64,000 bases of DNA from Turritopsis dohrnii (Eukaryota; Cnidaria; Hydrozoa; Anthoathecata; Oceaniidae), in contig BQMF02000379.1 of NCBI GenBank assembly GCA_027922465.2, positions 310,001-374,000 of the forward strand, given 5' to 3'. The number at the start of each line of letters is the position of its first letter. Positions within the stretch are counted from its first letter, which is position 1. The notes beneath the pieces were generated by a model that was not told the DNA's origin, searched no databases, and saw only the letters and a program-made list of their open reading frames with translations. The translations under genes and the position numbers were made by a program. Below, piece by piece: positions 32,872 to 44,889 of this stretch.

Positions 32872-35060
32872 TTGTACTCTTTTAAGTAGACAAATTCCAT
32901 GAATGGTGATGTACTGTATACTGTTTTGATGTCTCAGTGATTTAGACATAGAATATATCAAAGCCATTTTTTTCTGCACACACACACATATTCTCCCTAA
33001 CCTGTCGTCAGCATAAAGTTTATCATATACGAAACATGCAAATCATTTCCCATGAACAATAATAAGCTTGCAATTAAGAATTCAAAAAGGATATATAAAT
33101 CTCTAAAAGGACCTATATTATCAATAAAACTTTATGGGGCATAGTGGTGTGTGTCTGCTGCTGCACACTTCATAAACATAAACATTTACATTAGATTTTA
33201 ACATCATCATTGGACTTTTATGTCTTGTTTTGTGTTGTGTGTGGAAATAAAAACAGCTAGGTGGATCAAAAAACAACACAAAGTTGAATAAACATAGCTT
33301 AAAGATATTAGCATATGAATATGGAGAAGAAATAACAGCTTTATCTTTTATTCCTCACAGATACATAGCTTGTGAGCATCCATAGATGCACTTTCAGAAG
33401 CTTTGATTCAAATTTTCAAAGGTATCAACAAGCAATATTCTCATGAGCTTACAATATTATCGTAAAGGATAAGAGGTATTCCTGGTTTCCCAGTTGGAAG
33501 TTCATAACAAACCTCGGAGCATTCGGAGATTTCTCGGGGGAAAATGTCTACTTAACTCAAAAAGCAACCACTCTGTTTTGACCGCCACCGTACAGATCGA
33601 CAATTTTGCCAAAACGCTATACCCTGAACACTTGTGAGCTTGATCATCCATATTATTACCTACCTCAAAATTTCCGAAAATCAAAGGTAAGTGAGCCAAA
33701 TCGCACTTTTTGTATGACCCTGTAGGAGGTTGCATACAATGCATGTCTCTGTTAGTGTTTGATGACAATATTTGATCTTGCCAAATGAGCTCCGTTCCGC
33801 TAAAAGCTACACTGCGCAATAATTTTTGTGTTTAACAGGTTTAGTTTTAAAGGCAGATTTCCTCTTGAAAATGTATAAAAGTGAGGCTCCCCAAGATATA
33901 GCTTTTGGTATTTTATTATTCTTTTTTCACCATGGTACTTACAAAAAATTTAAACTGAACGTTTATATTGCCATTTTTAATTTTGTGTAAGTTTATTACA
34001 CAACTGTTTTTGTTTTGACATATCATGATAATGACAAAATAATTGTTTATATCTGCATATCATGTGGATAATAGTTTTGAGTGTTTTTGTTTGCAAAAAT
34101 GAGACAAGGCAAGATATCGGTTTGAAGTGTGTTTTGATAACTGCATGACAGTTCAAACTGAAATTATTATCAACTTAGTTGTAGATTAATGCAAAAATTC
34201 CATGGTCTACTCTACAGATATAAACCATTACTGAATTTCTTTAAAATTCTTGCTATTACTCCAAGCACCGATGTATTTCTTTGGTTTATGATACACACAA
34301 GATTTATTCGATTTGCAAAAAACATGTTTCAGTCATCTCTTTCTTATGCTATTTACAGACAAGAAGAGTTTATCTACTTCAAGGAGTATACATGAATATT
34401 GAAGCTGTAAATAATTGTTGCTCTAGTATTTGGTCTTCTTTAGTGTGAATTTTAGTATTATATACACTGTCATGGCTAACATCATCCAAGTTTATTATTC
34501 CCAGTTTGGTGAAGTAAAATATTAATTTGTTCAGCCATGAATTCCCATCAACTCAGGAGACACAAAAAGATTCTCTTTTTTAATGAAGCTGTCATTTATC
34601 AAAATCTGCATCACTTCCTAATCATTTTGTTCCACTAATATCAAAGTCAACAAACAAAAACCCCACACTTTTCTTGACCTAGTAGAAGAAAGAAACTTTT
34701 CTTTCCAGCTGTGATCAAAACAGCAAGACAACAATATAGTATATAATTCTAACCTCCATAATTTGAACTGTATTACTGTTTACTGTATATATTTCCAATA
34801 ACAGCTATATGATTAAAGTAACTCCAACTTATTACCCAGCACACTTCTCTGTGTAACACGAATCTTAGCCATTCTCAAGTGATTCCTTAATGACAAGTAA
34901 TGACAATAACACAGTACTGGTAGTGATAATGCTTATAACTCTAATTGAAACCTTTACCCTTTGGAAAGATTAAATTCTATTTCTAAGAATGTAAATGGAG
35001 TGCCCTAGGTGAGTTACTCTGAATTACTTTGTTATAATGCATGTTCAAATGATGAAAAAA
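32872..35060. other. Intergenic sequence, no convincing gene
   Basis: An unrecognised 105-codon open stretch lies on the minus strand at 33502-33819 and a 68-codon one on the plus strand at 34189-34395. Neither shows a familiar motif, a good start context or splice support. A short (CA)n tract is at about 32979-32990. Confidence 0.4.
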
Positions 35061-35183
35061 GAAAGTTTTCCATTGGCTAAAAAATTTCAATGGCTTTGAT
35101 ATTCAGTCAACACTGATGGTGTGTACTGCCTTTATTGTGCTCTTTTTGGAAAGCAGAATTCATCATGCAACACACATTTGTGA
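35061..35183 (+). pseudogene. hAT/ZMYM1-type TTF zinc-finger relic
   Basis: One frame reads KKFQWL, stop, YSVNTDGVYCLYCALFG, resembling the TTF-type zinc finger at the N-terminus of hAT-derived ZMYM1-like proteins (WL..YS...DG.FC..C.LF). It has an internal TGA and ends soon after. Downstream bases to about 35540 may be further decayed transposase, but I cannot follow it. Confidence 0.5.
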
Positions 35184-35697
35184 AAAAACAGCAGAGCAGA
35201 ACCTATTTGACATTAGCTTAGTGCTGGTAATATTTTAGAAAACATGAGAAATTTGTATTTGGGTTCTATAATCATTACTCCCAAATTTGGTGGCTAGTGT
35301 TTCTTCAGGACACTGTCATGATGTTGATGTGTTAATTAATCAATGTTAATTGAAAAAAATCACCAAATGAAATCCTTCACTCCATTATATTGGTTACAAG
35401 TTGCAATTCTTCTTTTCAGATTCATCAAGATGATTTTATTCTGAGGTTGATAAGATGTTGTGCTCGAAGAAGCACATTGAAGCTTCTACTTATTTGTTTC
35501 ATAGTGTGAAATAGTTGTGAAATGTTTTTACATTATCTTTACAGTAGAAAATTGCTGGAAAGATTTTTTTACATATAGATTTATTTATACATCTATATTT
35601 TATACATACATCTATATTTTATACATCTGATGATTGCGATATGCATGAAACTTAAAGTCATGTATTTTTATGATTTTAAATTTTAAATGAGTATTTA

Positions 35698-36455
35698 CCG
35701 TCAATCGTCCTAACTTCGGACATTCTCCAAACTTCGGACACGCTAAATAAACAGACCTGTCTGGTAAACGAAATGTACATAATCAATCAAACCAAGTCAC
35801 AATAAATGCTAAAACATTAGATAAAGCTGATAACATAATGTGTTCAAATGCAACAAAGTCAGCGTGAAGCGTAAATAAGCGTGTAGAAAATAAGTGATTT
35901 GAAAATAACAATAAACGTCATCCTCAAGGGATTGCAATAGCAATCCTGTCGAACAACTTAAAAATAGTATTATAGCAGACGGTTTGTTTCTACTTGTATT
36001 AACTTTTGAAATAACTATATATTGAATCTTTTATATGTAACTGAATGAGAACCAGGTAACCAGAGAACCAAGCATTGAATATCATTGAGCGAAATATTTT
36101 GTTTATATACATTTTTCTTCGACTTTTTTCTTTGATACTAATCAATTGCGTATGATGATTTTACAATACTCTTCTCTACGTAATGAGCACCTGCGTATGT
36201 TTGTCCATGGACTATTATCCATAGTGGATATTCGCCTTTGAACGTGTAGTGTAATTATAAATCACGTTCGTCACAAGGGTACCGTCAACTAATGTAAGTG
36301 TTTCATTTTTGTTAAGTTTAGTTATGACAAGTTTTAGATTTATTGTTTAATTCACAGTGTAGTATGGACTTTTACTGATGTCGATTGTATTTTGCGGATA
36401 TGTTTTCTTTATGTCCGAAGTTTGGAAGGATGTCCGAAGTTAGGGCGATAGACGG
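35698..36455. mobile_element. 758-bp MITE with TA target duplication
   Basis: Ends are inverted copies over about 48 bp, beginning CCGTCAATCGTCCTAACTTC on the left and ending with the complement on the right. Each arm contains two copies of AACTTCGGACA-like sequence. A TA lies outside both ends (35696-35697, 36456-36457). No coding capacity. Tc1/mariner-like mobilisation inferred. Confidence 0.85.
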
Positions 36456-36457
36456 TA

Positions 36458-37589
36458 CTTAACTCTACCAACTGGTATTGAGTTCTTTACCAATATCTTT
36501 CTTATGGTTATAGTTACTTGCTTATATGTCTAACTCAAAGTATTCTTTTCTTCTTTTGTAAATCTGTATACAAATTTGATTGTATAATGTTGTAAGATAA
36601 TTTTATCTGAGTTACAAAAGGCAAGTGCAAGTGTCTTCTGTTGAATTACATTGTTTTGTCGTGATTTTATGGTATAAACGATGTCGAGCTTCTGCAACAA
36701 TAAAGATCATATGTTTTCTATGCTAAAATTGCCTTGCACATTGGTGTGGTTGTTAATATTTAGTTGTTTAAGGGAAAGTATTACTCAGCAAAATTTATAA
36801 GAGAAACCATGAACATCTTCATTTCTTAATTAGTTCAAAATAAGTTGTTTTTTGGTATTAAATTCAATTCTACCCTGATTAGTAAGGACAACTTTTATCT
36901 GAGTATGACATTGATGGTAGTTATACCATTGTAGTTATTTAATGATGCATGATTTTTGTTATGGTTATCAATGTACACACAATAATTGGCAAAAGACTTT
37001 GGGGATATATATAGTCGCATTTTTGCGAATCTTTTTATATTTGTAAACAGACCCCTTCAGTGATCTATATGGCATGTGATATAAAAATATGACCAACTTC
37101 GAACCCAGTGTTTCCTGACATTTTATATACGCCATTCAATAAAAAAGGCAAGAAACTGGGTTCGAGGTTGTTCTGCATGTAATCGAGAAACATTACCCAA
37201 TCGGCAAAATTTGAATTATTCACGCAACAACATTCCTTGCAGTTTCTATTAACAATTTGAGTTTACCAAACTTTCGTTTAAAACGACTTATAAAAGTGTT
37301 TCTCCGGTGATGTCATCTTGTCAAAACAACGTCATGAGTATAGATTATAGACAATATTACGAGTTTCTATTCAGTTTCCCTAAACTTGTTTCCAATCAAT
37401 AATTGTTATTAAGTATTCTGCCTAGAGAGTTTCGTATGTACACATTCTATCTATGTATCTATCTCTGTCACAGTTTTTCGTCATTTCGGAAAGTCCGTTC
37501 GGATTTCGGATTGTTTGTTTTTTCAGAATAGTTAATGACTGACCTATGTTAGGAACTTAGGACAGGTTTGACTGAAATTGGGCAATTTA
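36458..37589. other. Intergenic sequence with one small foldback
   Basis: No gene seen. A foldback at about 37095-37170 has arms ACTTCGAACCCAGT and ACTGGGTTCGAGGT around about 50 bases; a close relative lies at 58571-58649. Confidence 0.5.
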
Positions 37590-37820
37590 GACAAGGTCCT
37601 GATTTCGAAGTTGACGGTCATTTTGTCAGACTTGACTAAAATTGGACAATTTGGGCCAAATTTGGACAAAATTTCGAAAGTTTTTCAAATTTCATTAAAT
37701 TTTGCATGGATTTCATTTGAAAGGTGCTGATTTCGAATTTGACAGTCATTTTGTCAGATTTGATTAAAATTGGACGATTTGGGCCAAACTTGGACCAAAT
37801 TTCGAAAAATCTTCAATTTT
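37590..37820 (+). repeat. Two-copy direct repeat of about 125 bp
   Basis: A segment containing CATTTTGTCAGA, TTGGGCCAAA and AAATTTCGAAA occurs twice (about 37595-37680 and 37720-37805) with roughly one base in ten changed. Non-coding. Confidence 0.75.
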
Positions 37821-38084
37821 TATGAATAAACATCATGCGTAAGATATTGGTGAACTGTTTTTCTGGCCCCGAAACATCATAGTGAATTGCAAAGCTGTCA
37901 AGATTAAGCTAGATAAATTAAAGAAGGGAGTAATTTTGATGAATTCCAGACTGTATCAAATTATTAGTCAGTGTACTGTACAAGTCATTCAGATATCTTA
38001 TTGCCTAAAGCAATTTTCTCAACGGCTAATGCGGAAATTGTTCAAGCCTAATGGCTTCTAGTTTAATTTGAAGCATAATCTTAG

Positions 38085-41000
38085 CAATCGTTATCTTAGT
38101 TTTGTAAAGATTTTCAATATTGTCATTACAATTTAAAGGAAACCATGACTTTCGCTTCACGTTTTGCTTGATAATTCAGAAACGCTTCGCAGAAAATGTG
38201 AAATATCAAGTGTTCAGACTCGTCTAATGTTGTTTGATGTCCACACATTCGACATACCTCTAGATCTGCCACTGCGACACCCATAAGTACAGATATAGAA
38301 CTCTAAGAAAACCTTATCTGACGGTAGTGCTTTCTACTTGTTGAGATCATTTTATCGAAGTGATATTGAACAGTAAAGGTAAGTATTCGTTATTTTCGTT
38401 TTGTTAAAGTTTTCAATATTGTCATTAGAATTTAAAGGAAACCATGACTTTCGGTTCACCATTTGCTCGATAATTCGGAAACGTTTAGCAGAAATTGTGA
38501 ATTATCAAGTGTTCAGCCTCGTCTAAGATTGGTTAATGTGCACACGTTCGACCACCAATAAGTACAGATATAGAACTCTAAGAAAACCTTCTGTGGCGGT
38601 AGTGCTTTCGATATATTTTCTGATTTTCAATATGATTTAACCTTTGATTTTCTTTCTTGGAAGGTACGAGCACAAAACAGCCCTTCTTGTTGAGATCATT
38701 GTATCGAAGTGATATCAAACAGTAAAAGTAGGTATTCGTTATTTTCGTTTTGTAAAAGTTTTCAATATTGTCATTAGAATTAAAAGGAAACCATCACTTT
38801 CGGTTCACGTTTTACCCGAGAATAAGGAAACGCTAACAGAAGATGTGAGTTACCAAGTTCAGACACGTCTGAGAGTGTTTACTGTCCACACATTCAACCA
38901 CCTATAAGTACAGATGTAGAACTCAAAGAAAAACTTCTCTGACGGTAGTGCTTTCGATATATTTTCTGATTTTCGATACATATTACTTAGTCTTTGATTT
39001 TCTTTCTTGGAAGGTACGTGCATAAAACAACCCTACTTGTTGAGATCATTTTATCGAAGTGATATTGAACAGTAAAGGTAAGTATTCGTTATTTTCGTTT
39101 TGTTAAAGTTTTCAATATTGTCATTAGAATTTAAAGGAAACCATGACTTTCGGTTCACCATTTGCTCGATAATTCGGAAACGTTTAGCAGAAATTGTGAA
39201 TTATCAAGTGTTCAGCCTCGTCTAAGATTGGTTAATGTGCACACGTTCGACCACCAATAAGTACAGATATAGAACTCTAAGAAAACCTTCTGTGGCGGTA
39301 GTGCTTTCGATATATTTTCTGATTTTCAATATGATTTAACCTTTGATTTTCTTTCTTGGAAGGTACGAGCACAAAACAGCCCTTCTTGTTGAGATCATTG
39401 TATCGAAGTGATATCAAACAGTAAAAGTAGGTATTCGTTATTTTCGTTTTGTAAAAGTTTTCAATATTGTCATTAGAATTAAAAGGAAACCATCACTTTC
39501 GGTTCACGTTTTACCCGAGAATAAGGAAACGCTAACAGAAGATGTGAGTTACCAAGTTCAGACACGTCTGAGAGTGTTTACTGTCCACACATTCAACCAC
39601 CTATAAGTACAGATGTAGAACTCAAAGAAAAACTTCTCTGACGGTAGTGCTTTCGATATATTTTCTGATTTTCGATACATATTACTTAGTCTTTGATTTT
39701 CTTTCTTGGAAGGTACGTGCATAAAACAACCCTACTTGTTGAGATCATTTTATCGAAGTGATATTGAACAGTAAAGGTAAGTATTCGTTATTTTCGTTTT
39801 GTTAAAGTTTTCAATATTGTCATTAGAATTTAAAGGAAACCATGACTTTCGGTTCACCTTTTGCTCGATAATTCGGAAACGTTTAGCAGAAATTGTGAAT
39901 TATCAAGTGTTCAGCCTCGTCTAAGATTGGTTAATGTGCACACGTTCGACCACCAATAAGTACAGATATAGAACTCTAAGAAAACCTTCTGTGGCGGTAG
40001 TGCTTTCGATATATGTTCTGAATTTCGATACATATTATTTAGTCTTTGATTTCCTTTCTTGGAAGGTACGAGCACAAAACAGCCCTTCTTGTTGAGATCA
40101 TTGTATCGAAGTGATATCAAACAGTAAAGGTAAGTATTCGTTATTTTCGTTTTGTAAAAGTTTTCAATCTTGTCATTAGAATTAAAAGGAAACCATCACT
40201 TTCGGTTCACGTTTTACCCGAGAATAAGGAAACGCTAACAGAAGATGTGAGTTACCAAGTTCAGACACGTCTGAGAGTGTTTACTGTCCACACATTCAAC
40301 CACCTATAAGTACAGATGTAGAACTCAAAGAAAAACTTCTCTGACGGTAGTGCTTTCGATATATTTTCTGATTTTCGATACATATTACTTAGTCTTTGAT
40401 TTTCTTTCTTGGAAGGTACGAGCACAAAACAACCCTACTTGTTGAGATCATTTTATCGAAGTGATATTGAACAGTAAAGGTAAGTATTCGTTATTTTCGT
40501 TTTGTTAAAGTTTTCAATATTGTCATTAGAATTTAAAGGAAACCATGACTTTCGGTTCACCATTTGCTCGATAATTCGGAAACGTTTACCAGAAATTGTG
40601 AATTATCAAGTGTTCAGCCTCGTCTAAGATTGGTTAATGTGCACACGTTCGACCACCAATAAGTACAGATATAGAACTCTAAGAAAACCTTCTGTGGCGG
40701 TAGTGCTTTCGATATATTTTCTGATTTTCAATATGATTTAACCTTTGATTTTCTTTCTTGGAAGGTACGAGCACAAAACAGCCCTTCTTGTTGAGATCAT
40801 TGTATCGAAGTGATATCAAACAGTAAAAGTAGGTATTCGTTATTTTCGTTTTGTAAAAGTTTTCAATATTGTCATTAGAATTAAAAGGAAACCATCACTT
40901 TCGGTTCACGTTTTACCCGAGAATAAGGAAACGCTAACAGAAGATGTGAGTTACCAAGTTCAGACACGTCTGAGAGTGTTTACTGTCCACACATTCAACC

Positions 41001-41760
41001 ACCTATAAGTACAGATGTAGAACTCAAAGAAAAACTTCTCTGACGGTAGTGCTTTCGATATATTTTCTGATTTTCGATACATATTACTTAGTCTTTGATT
41101 TTCTTTCTTGGAAGGTACGTGCATAAAACAACCCTACTTGTTGAGATCATTTTATCGAAGTGATATTGAACAGTAAAGGTAATTCGTTATTTTCGTTTTG
41201 TAAAAGTTTTCAATATTGTCATTAGAATTAAAAGGAAACCATCACTTTCGGTTCACGTTTTACCCGAGAATAAGGAAACGCTAACAGAAGATGTGAGTTA
41301 CCAAGTTCAGACACGTCTGAGAGTGTTTACTGTCCACACATTCAACCACCTATAAGTACAGATGTAGAACTCAAAGAAAACCTTCTCTGACGGTAGTGCT
41401 TTCGATATATTTTCTGATTTTCAATATGATTTAACCTTTGATTTTCTTTCTTGGAAGGTACGATCACAACACAGCCCTTATTGTTGAGATCATTTTATCG
41501 AAGTAAAGGTAGGTATCCGTTATTTTCGTTTTGTTAAAGTTTTCAATATTGTCATTTGAATTTAAAAGAAACCATGGCGTTTTGCTGCATAATTTGGAAA
41601 CGTTTAATATTATTGATCAACCTCTTCTACGCATGTTTTGATATTTTCAAAAGCGTCTGCACATTCCATTTCATAAGTACTGATATGTACTTCTTACTTC
41701 TTAGTTTTCAATATATTTTCTTCAGTTAATCTTTGATTTTCATTCATCTAAGGTACCATC
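38085..41760 (+). repeat. 350-bp tandem array, about 10 units
   Basis: Units recur every 347-350 bp, marked by TATTCGTTATTTTCGTTTTG at about 38384, 38734, 39083, 39433, 39782, 40135, 40485, 40835 and 41182. Two unit types alternate (AAACCATGACTTTCGG against AAACCATCACTTTCGG), giving a 700-bp dimer. The first unit has an internal deletion and the last (41511-41760) is diverged and runs into the ATG exon at 41815. Each full unit has a pyrimidine tract ending AG, about 65 bases, then AAAGGTAAGTATT or a close variant, which resemble splice sites. Confidence 0.93.
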
Positions 41761-41814
41761 CCAACCCTTTCCACATATCTGGCGTATCTGAAATATCTGA
41801 AAAATATCTGAGAA

Positions 41815-42258
41815 ATGGCCACTCACTCCTCAGTACCAACAACATCCGTACCAACAGCATCAGTACTAACAACATCAGTACAAGCAACATCCTCAGCAAC
41901 AACATCAGCAGTAAGTACTTGTAAAACCTTTTTGCCTTTTTTATTTGAGTGTAACAAGAATGACATCTTGAAAATATTGCTTGACCAGTGTGCAAATTTG
42001 TTGAAAATCACAGCGCAGGAGTACATTGTTATACAAATATGCAAGTCATCTCAATAAAAATGTTCTTCATTGCAGTGGCTTCTTGACGATTTTACCCGCT
42101 GGGATAAGTCTTTTCAACATGAGTGTATATTTAATCTTCTACCCAGCAGGGTGCTTTGTTATATTCGACAAGGTTATAAATCCTTGCATCTCAGAGAAAA
42201 GCTGACGTGCTTTTTATTAAGTGATGAGCACGAAACTTGTGTATGCGTATATGCTTGA
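41815..42258 (+). CDS. Small two-exon gene model, hypothetical
   Basis: Exon 1 (41815-41910) starts MATHSSVPTTSVPT and is almost wholly Ser/Thr/Ala/Val, built from a degenerate AACATCAGTAC repeat. It ends at a GTAAGTACTT donor. Exon 2 (42076-42258) follows a TTCATTGCAG acceptor in matching phase and encodes WLLDDFTRWDKSFQHECIFNLL and so on, ending in TGA; total 92 codons. The second exon has a faint resemblance to the D-domain of F-box/WD proteins, too weak to name. Upstream exons may lie in the 350-bp repeat array, and a diverged copy of its intron/exon 2 border lies at about 60820-60930, so this could be part of a repeat family. Confidence 0.35.
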
Positions 42259-43960
42259 CTTTCATGCGTTTTACATCAAAGACTCTTTTAGAAAGTCGAA
42301 AGCCGTTTTCTCTCAATAATATCCAATTGTAAAATTCCCAAAAATAATTCAACATTTTAAGTGTTTGCCCTTCATTATGATAAGATCTTAATTATCTTAC
42401 TACTGCAAGTCACCGAGCAGTGTGTCTTTACAGTCTACAGTAAAATTGAATTTTAAATGGAGGAAGAAAACTTTTACCGGAGGCTTAACTTGAGCTCAGT
42501 CAAAATTGGTAAAGGAGAGTTAAGTCTAAAACGTGCAAGTAATCTAATCGCCTCTTAAGACTGATAAGAAATATCGAAATGTTGGACTTCTCCACTTTTT
42601 TTGACTGACCTTGAATAAGCCTATGTTGACAGTTCAGTCGAACTGTGGAGAAACACAACTTTACATTTTGTATGTGTTTGTTTACTTTTTCGTGTTTTTC
42701 TTTTGGTTGTTATCCATGCAAAGAAAACAATTAGATATGAACTATGTAACTATGACGATTTTAACTGAAACTTATTCACACTTGCAAATTGTTTTTAAAT
42801 GTATAATGGCGTCAGTGTAACTTGGCCAAAAAGGTTTTTCACATGAATGAGTTTAGATCTTGTTATTGACATTAAAGACATTAGTGGTGGAGTAAAATAT
42901 TTAAAATAGCCGCGGTTTCTCCTCCTCCTCCTCCTCCTCCTCCTACCATTTCTGCTACTGCAGCTACTACTACTACCAAATTTTGTAAAAAACACAATTG
43001 GATTTTACGAAAGATTATGGGAATATGTTTTAAACAAAAGATATCTTCACATTACATTTCAAAGAACATCAATATCACTGTTGCCGTCCTCTTTCACGAC
43101 ATGAAAACTTTCATAGGTTTCGCTGACGTTAGAATCGAACATTTGATAAGTATTTTCAGAACATTGCCTTTAATCCAGTGCTTCAGTTGCAGCGACAGCT
43201 GAACAAGACAAATTGTGCGATTGGAATGTACAAGATGGTGTCAGAAAAGGAAATTTTACTAACAGAACTGTCTAAACTCTTAGCATTTACACACGAGAAT
43301 ACGGTTTGATTGTTCCTGCACAATTGACACTTCAATTAAAGTTCATCGAAACATGGAAGAGAAATAAAACGTATAATTTTTTTAAAACTATTTCTTGTAT
43401 TTCCTCTTTTCTAAACTCCGTTTTTCAAGATGTTTATTAGGACTTTGTTTTTTTATTCAGTTAATTTTCGGACGGAAAATCGATACTCTGATCGATAAAT
43501 CGAAAATCGAAACGCTCATAGAAAACTTTAGAGGAACAGCTGTGCTATTATTAAGTGTTGTTTAGCTAGTATGGACCTGACTTCTTCAAAAACAATTAAA
43601 AGTGAGACCGAAAAAGTTTTTTCTTTCATAGTATCATTGTCGGACGAAATCGATAGAAATTGAGATTGAACATGGACGTATAAAAAGGGAAGGACTTACA
43701 ACTTTTATAAATAAATCTCTTTTTATACGTTCATGGATTGAACAAGACTAAATGTTTTTTAGCTGTTCTATCGAAAATAACAAGAAGTTCCATACGAGAT
43801 ATGTCTAAAATAATAACTTTATACTAAACGATGCAAACGATGAAGTTTTTTACATGTTCATGATCAAGCCGAAATATCACTCCAAATTTCTTTCCAACAA
43901 AAAGTGAATAAATCATAAGGAACTTCAAATACAACAGAAACGTTACTTCAAGTTGTACAT
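42259..43960. other. Intergenic sequence with microsatellite and foldback
   Basis: A (CCT)n tract lies at 42920-42944. A short foldback at about 43665-43740 has arms TTGAACATGGACGTATAAAAAG and the near reverse complement TTTTATACGTTCATGG. No gene supported. Confidence 0.5.
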
Positions 43961-44197
43961 TTACTCAAAGAAACAATGTCCTTGAAACCATTGCTGACAT
44001 AAACCAGGGCATTGGATCCATTCTCCATCTTTAACATGGTATGTATTCCCCCAACAAAGCACATTGATTTTTGTCAGGTATATTGGATAATTCATGACCA
44101 CAAATGACAACATCTTCGCCATTAGAATACCATTGTCACGCATTCGAATTCGAAGCAATAACTTGGTTGAATGATTATTTGAAATTGGAGAAAACAT
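43961..44197 (-). pseudogene. PHD-finger-like fragment
   Basis: A 78-codon minus-strand frame ends in LCWGNTYHVKDGEWIQCPGL followed by CQQWFQGHC, which has the Trp-Ile-x-Cys...Cys-x-x-Trp-Phe-x-x-x-Cys spacing of half a PHD-type zinc finger. Such fingers occur at the C-termini of some transposases as well as in chromatin proteins. No partner exons were found, and the upstream part is unrecognised. Likely a relic. Confidence 0.35.
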
Positions 44198-44889
44198 TCA
44201 AATAGTGTGAGAAATATGGGGGGATAATCGTGGCACCTTCTAAATTAAGTAAGTTGGTAAGAGTTTAGGAGAAAGAAATAAGAACTAAGTTCCTTGATGT
44301 TCTGGAGGTGGTTGGAGGTGGAGAATTTTTTCGTCTTTCTTTGTCGGACGGAATCATTCAAAATAAATCGCAATTCAAGACAATTACAAACCAACATTAG
44401 GTATTTCAAGTTAAAATGATAATCTTTCTTATATACATCGATACTGTGGAAACATAAACATTTGGTAGTTGCCCTTTATTTTGCTATGAGGAACGTTTTT
44501 GATTCGGATATAATCGAGGGCGGAGCTTATCAGAGTGTGGCGTTAATTGGAGGAAGCGCGGTAATTGTTAAGGGCAGCCAATTTGTTATTAAAATGTCCA
44601 CACAATGATTAACGAAAACATCAAGTAGAAATTTTTAATGAACGTTACATCACTATTGATGACTATGACGACAGAAAAAAACGATCCAAATGGAATTTCT
44701 GCCAAAGCCTTAAAGCATTCTGTTTATTTCCTATTTCCTATTGTTTTATTTAATTAGCATAGATTTATGATGACTGTTACATCAACATTAATAAGTAAGC
44801 AGCGGAAAATATTAATCTAAATGGAATTCCTGTCAACAAAACCTGTTTTTAATTGAAAAGCTTTCAAGTTTTCTGTTTACTTTATTTAG
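44198..44889. other. Upstream region of the NB-ARC/TPR gene
   Basis: No coding sequence I can support. The final 20 bases (CTGTTTACTTTATTTAG) form a good 3' splice site, so most of this is probably intron, with the start codon in an exon not identified. Confidence 0.45.

Noticed and set aside
38085..41760. rDNA spacer or histone-type tandem gene cluster
   Set aside because: The 350-bp units contain no rRNA, tRNA or histone-like sequence.
42920..42995. Poly-Arg/Ser coding repeat on the minus strand (RNGRRRRRRRRRNR)
   Set aside because: It is the translation of a (CCT)n microsatellite; no flanking exon evidence.
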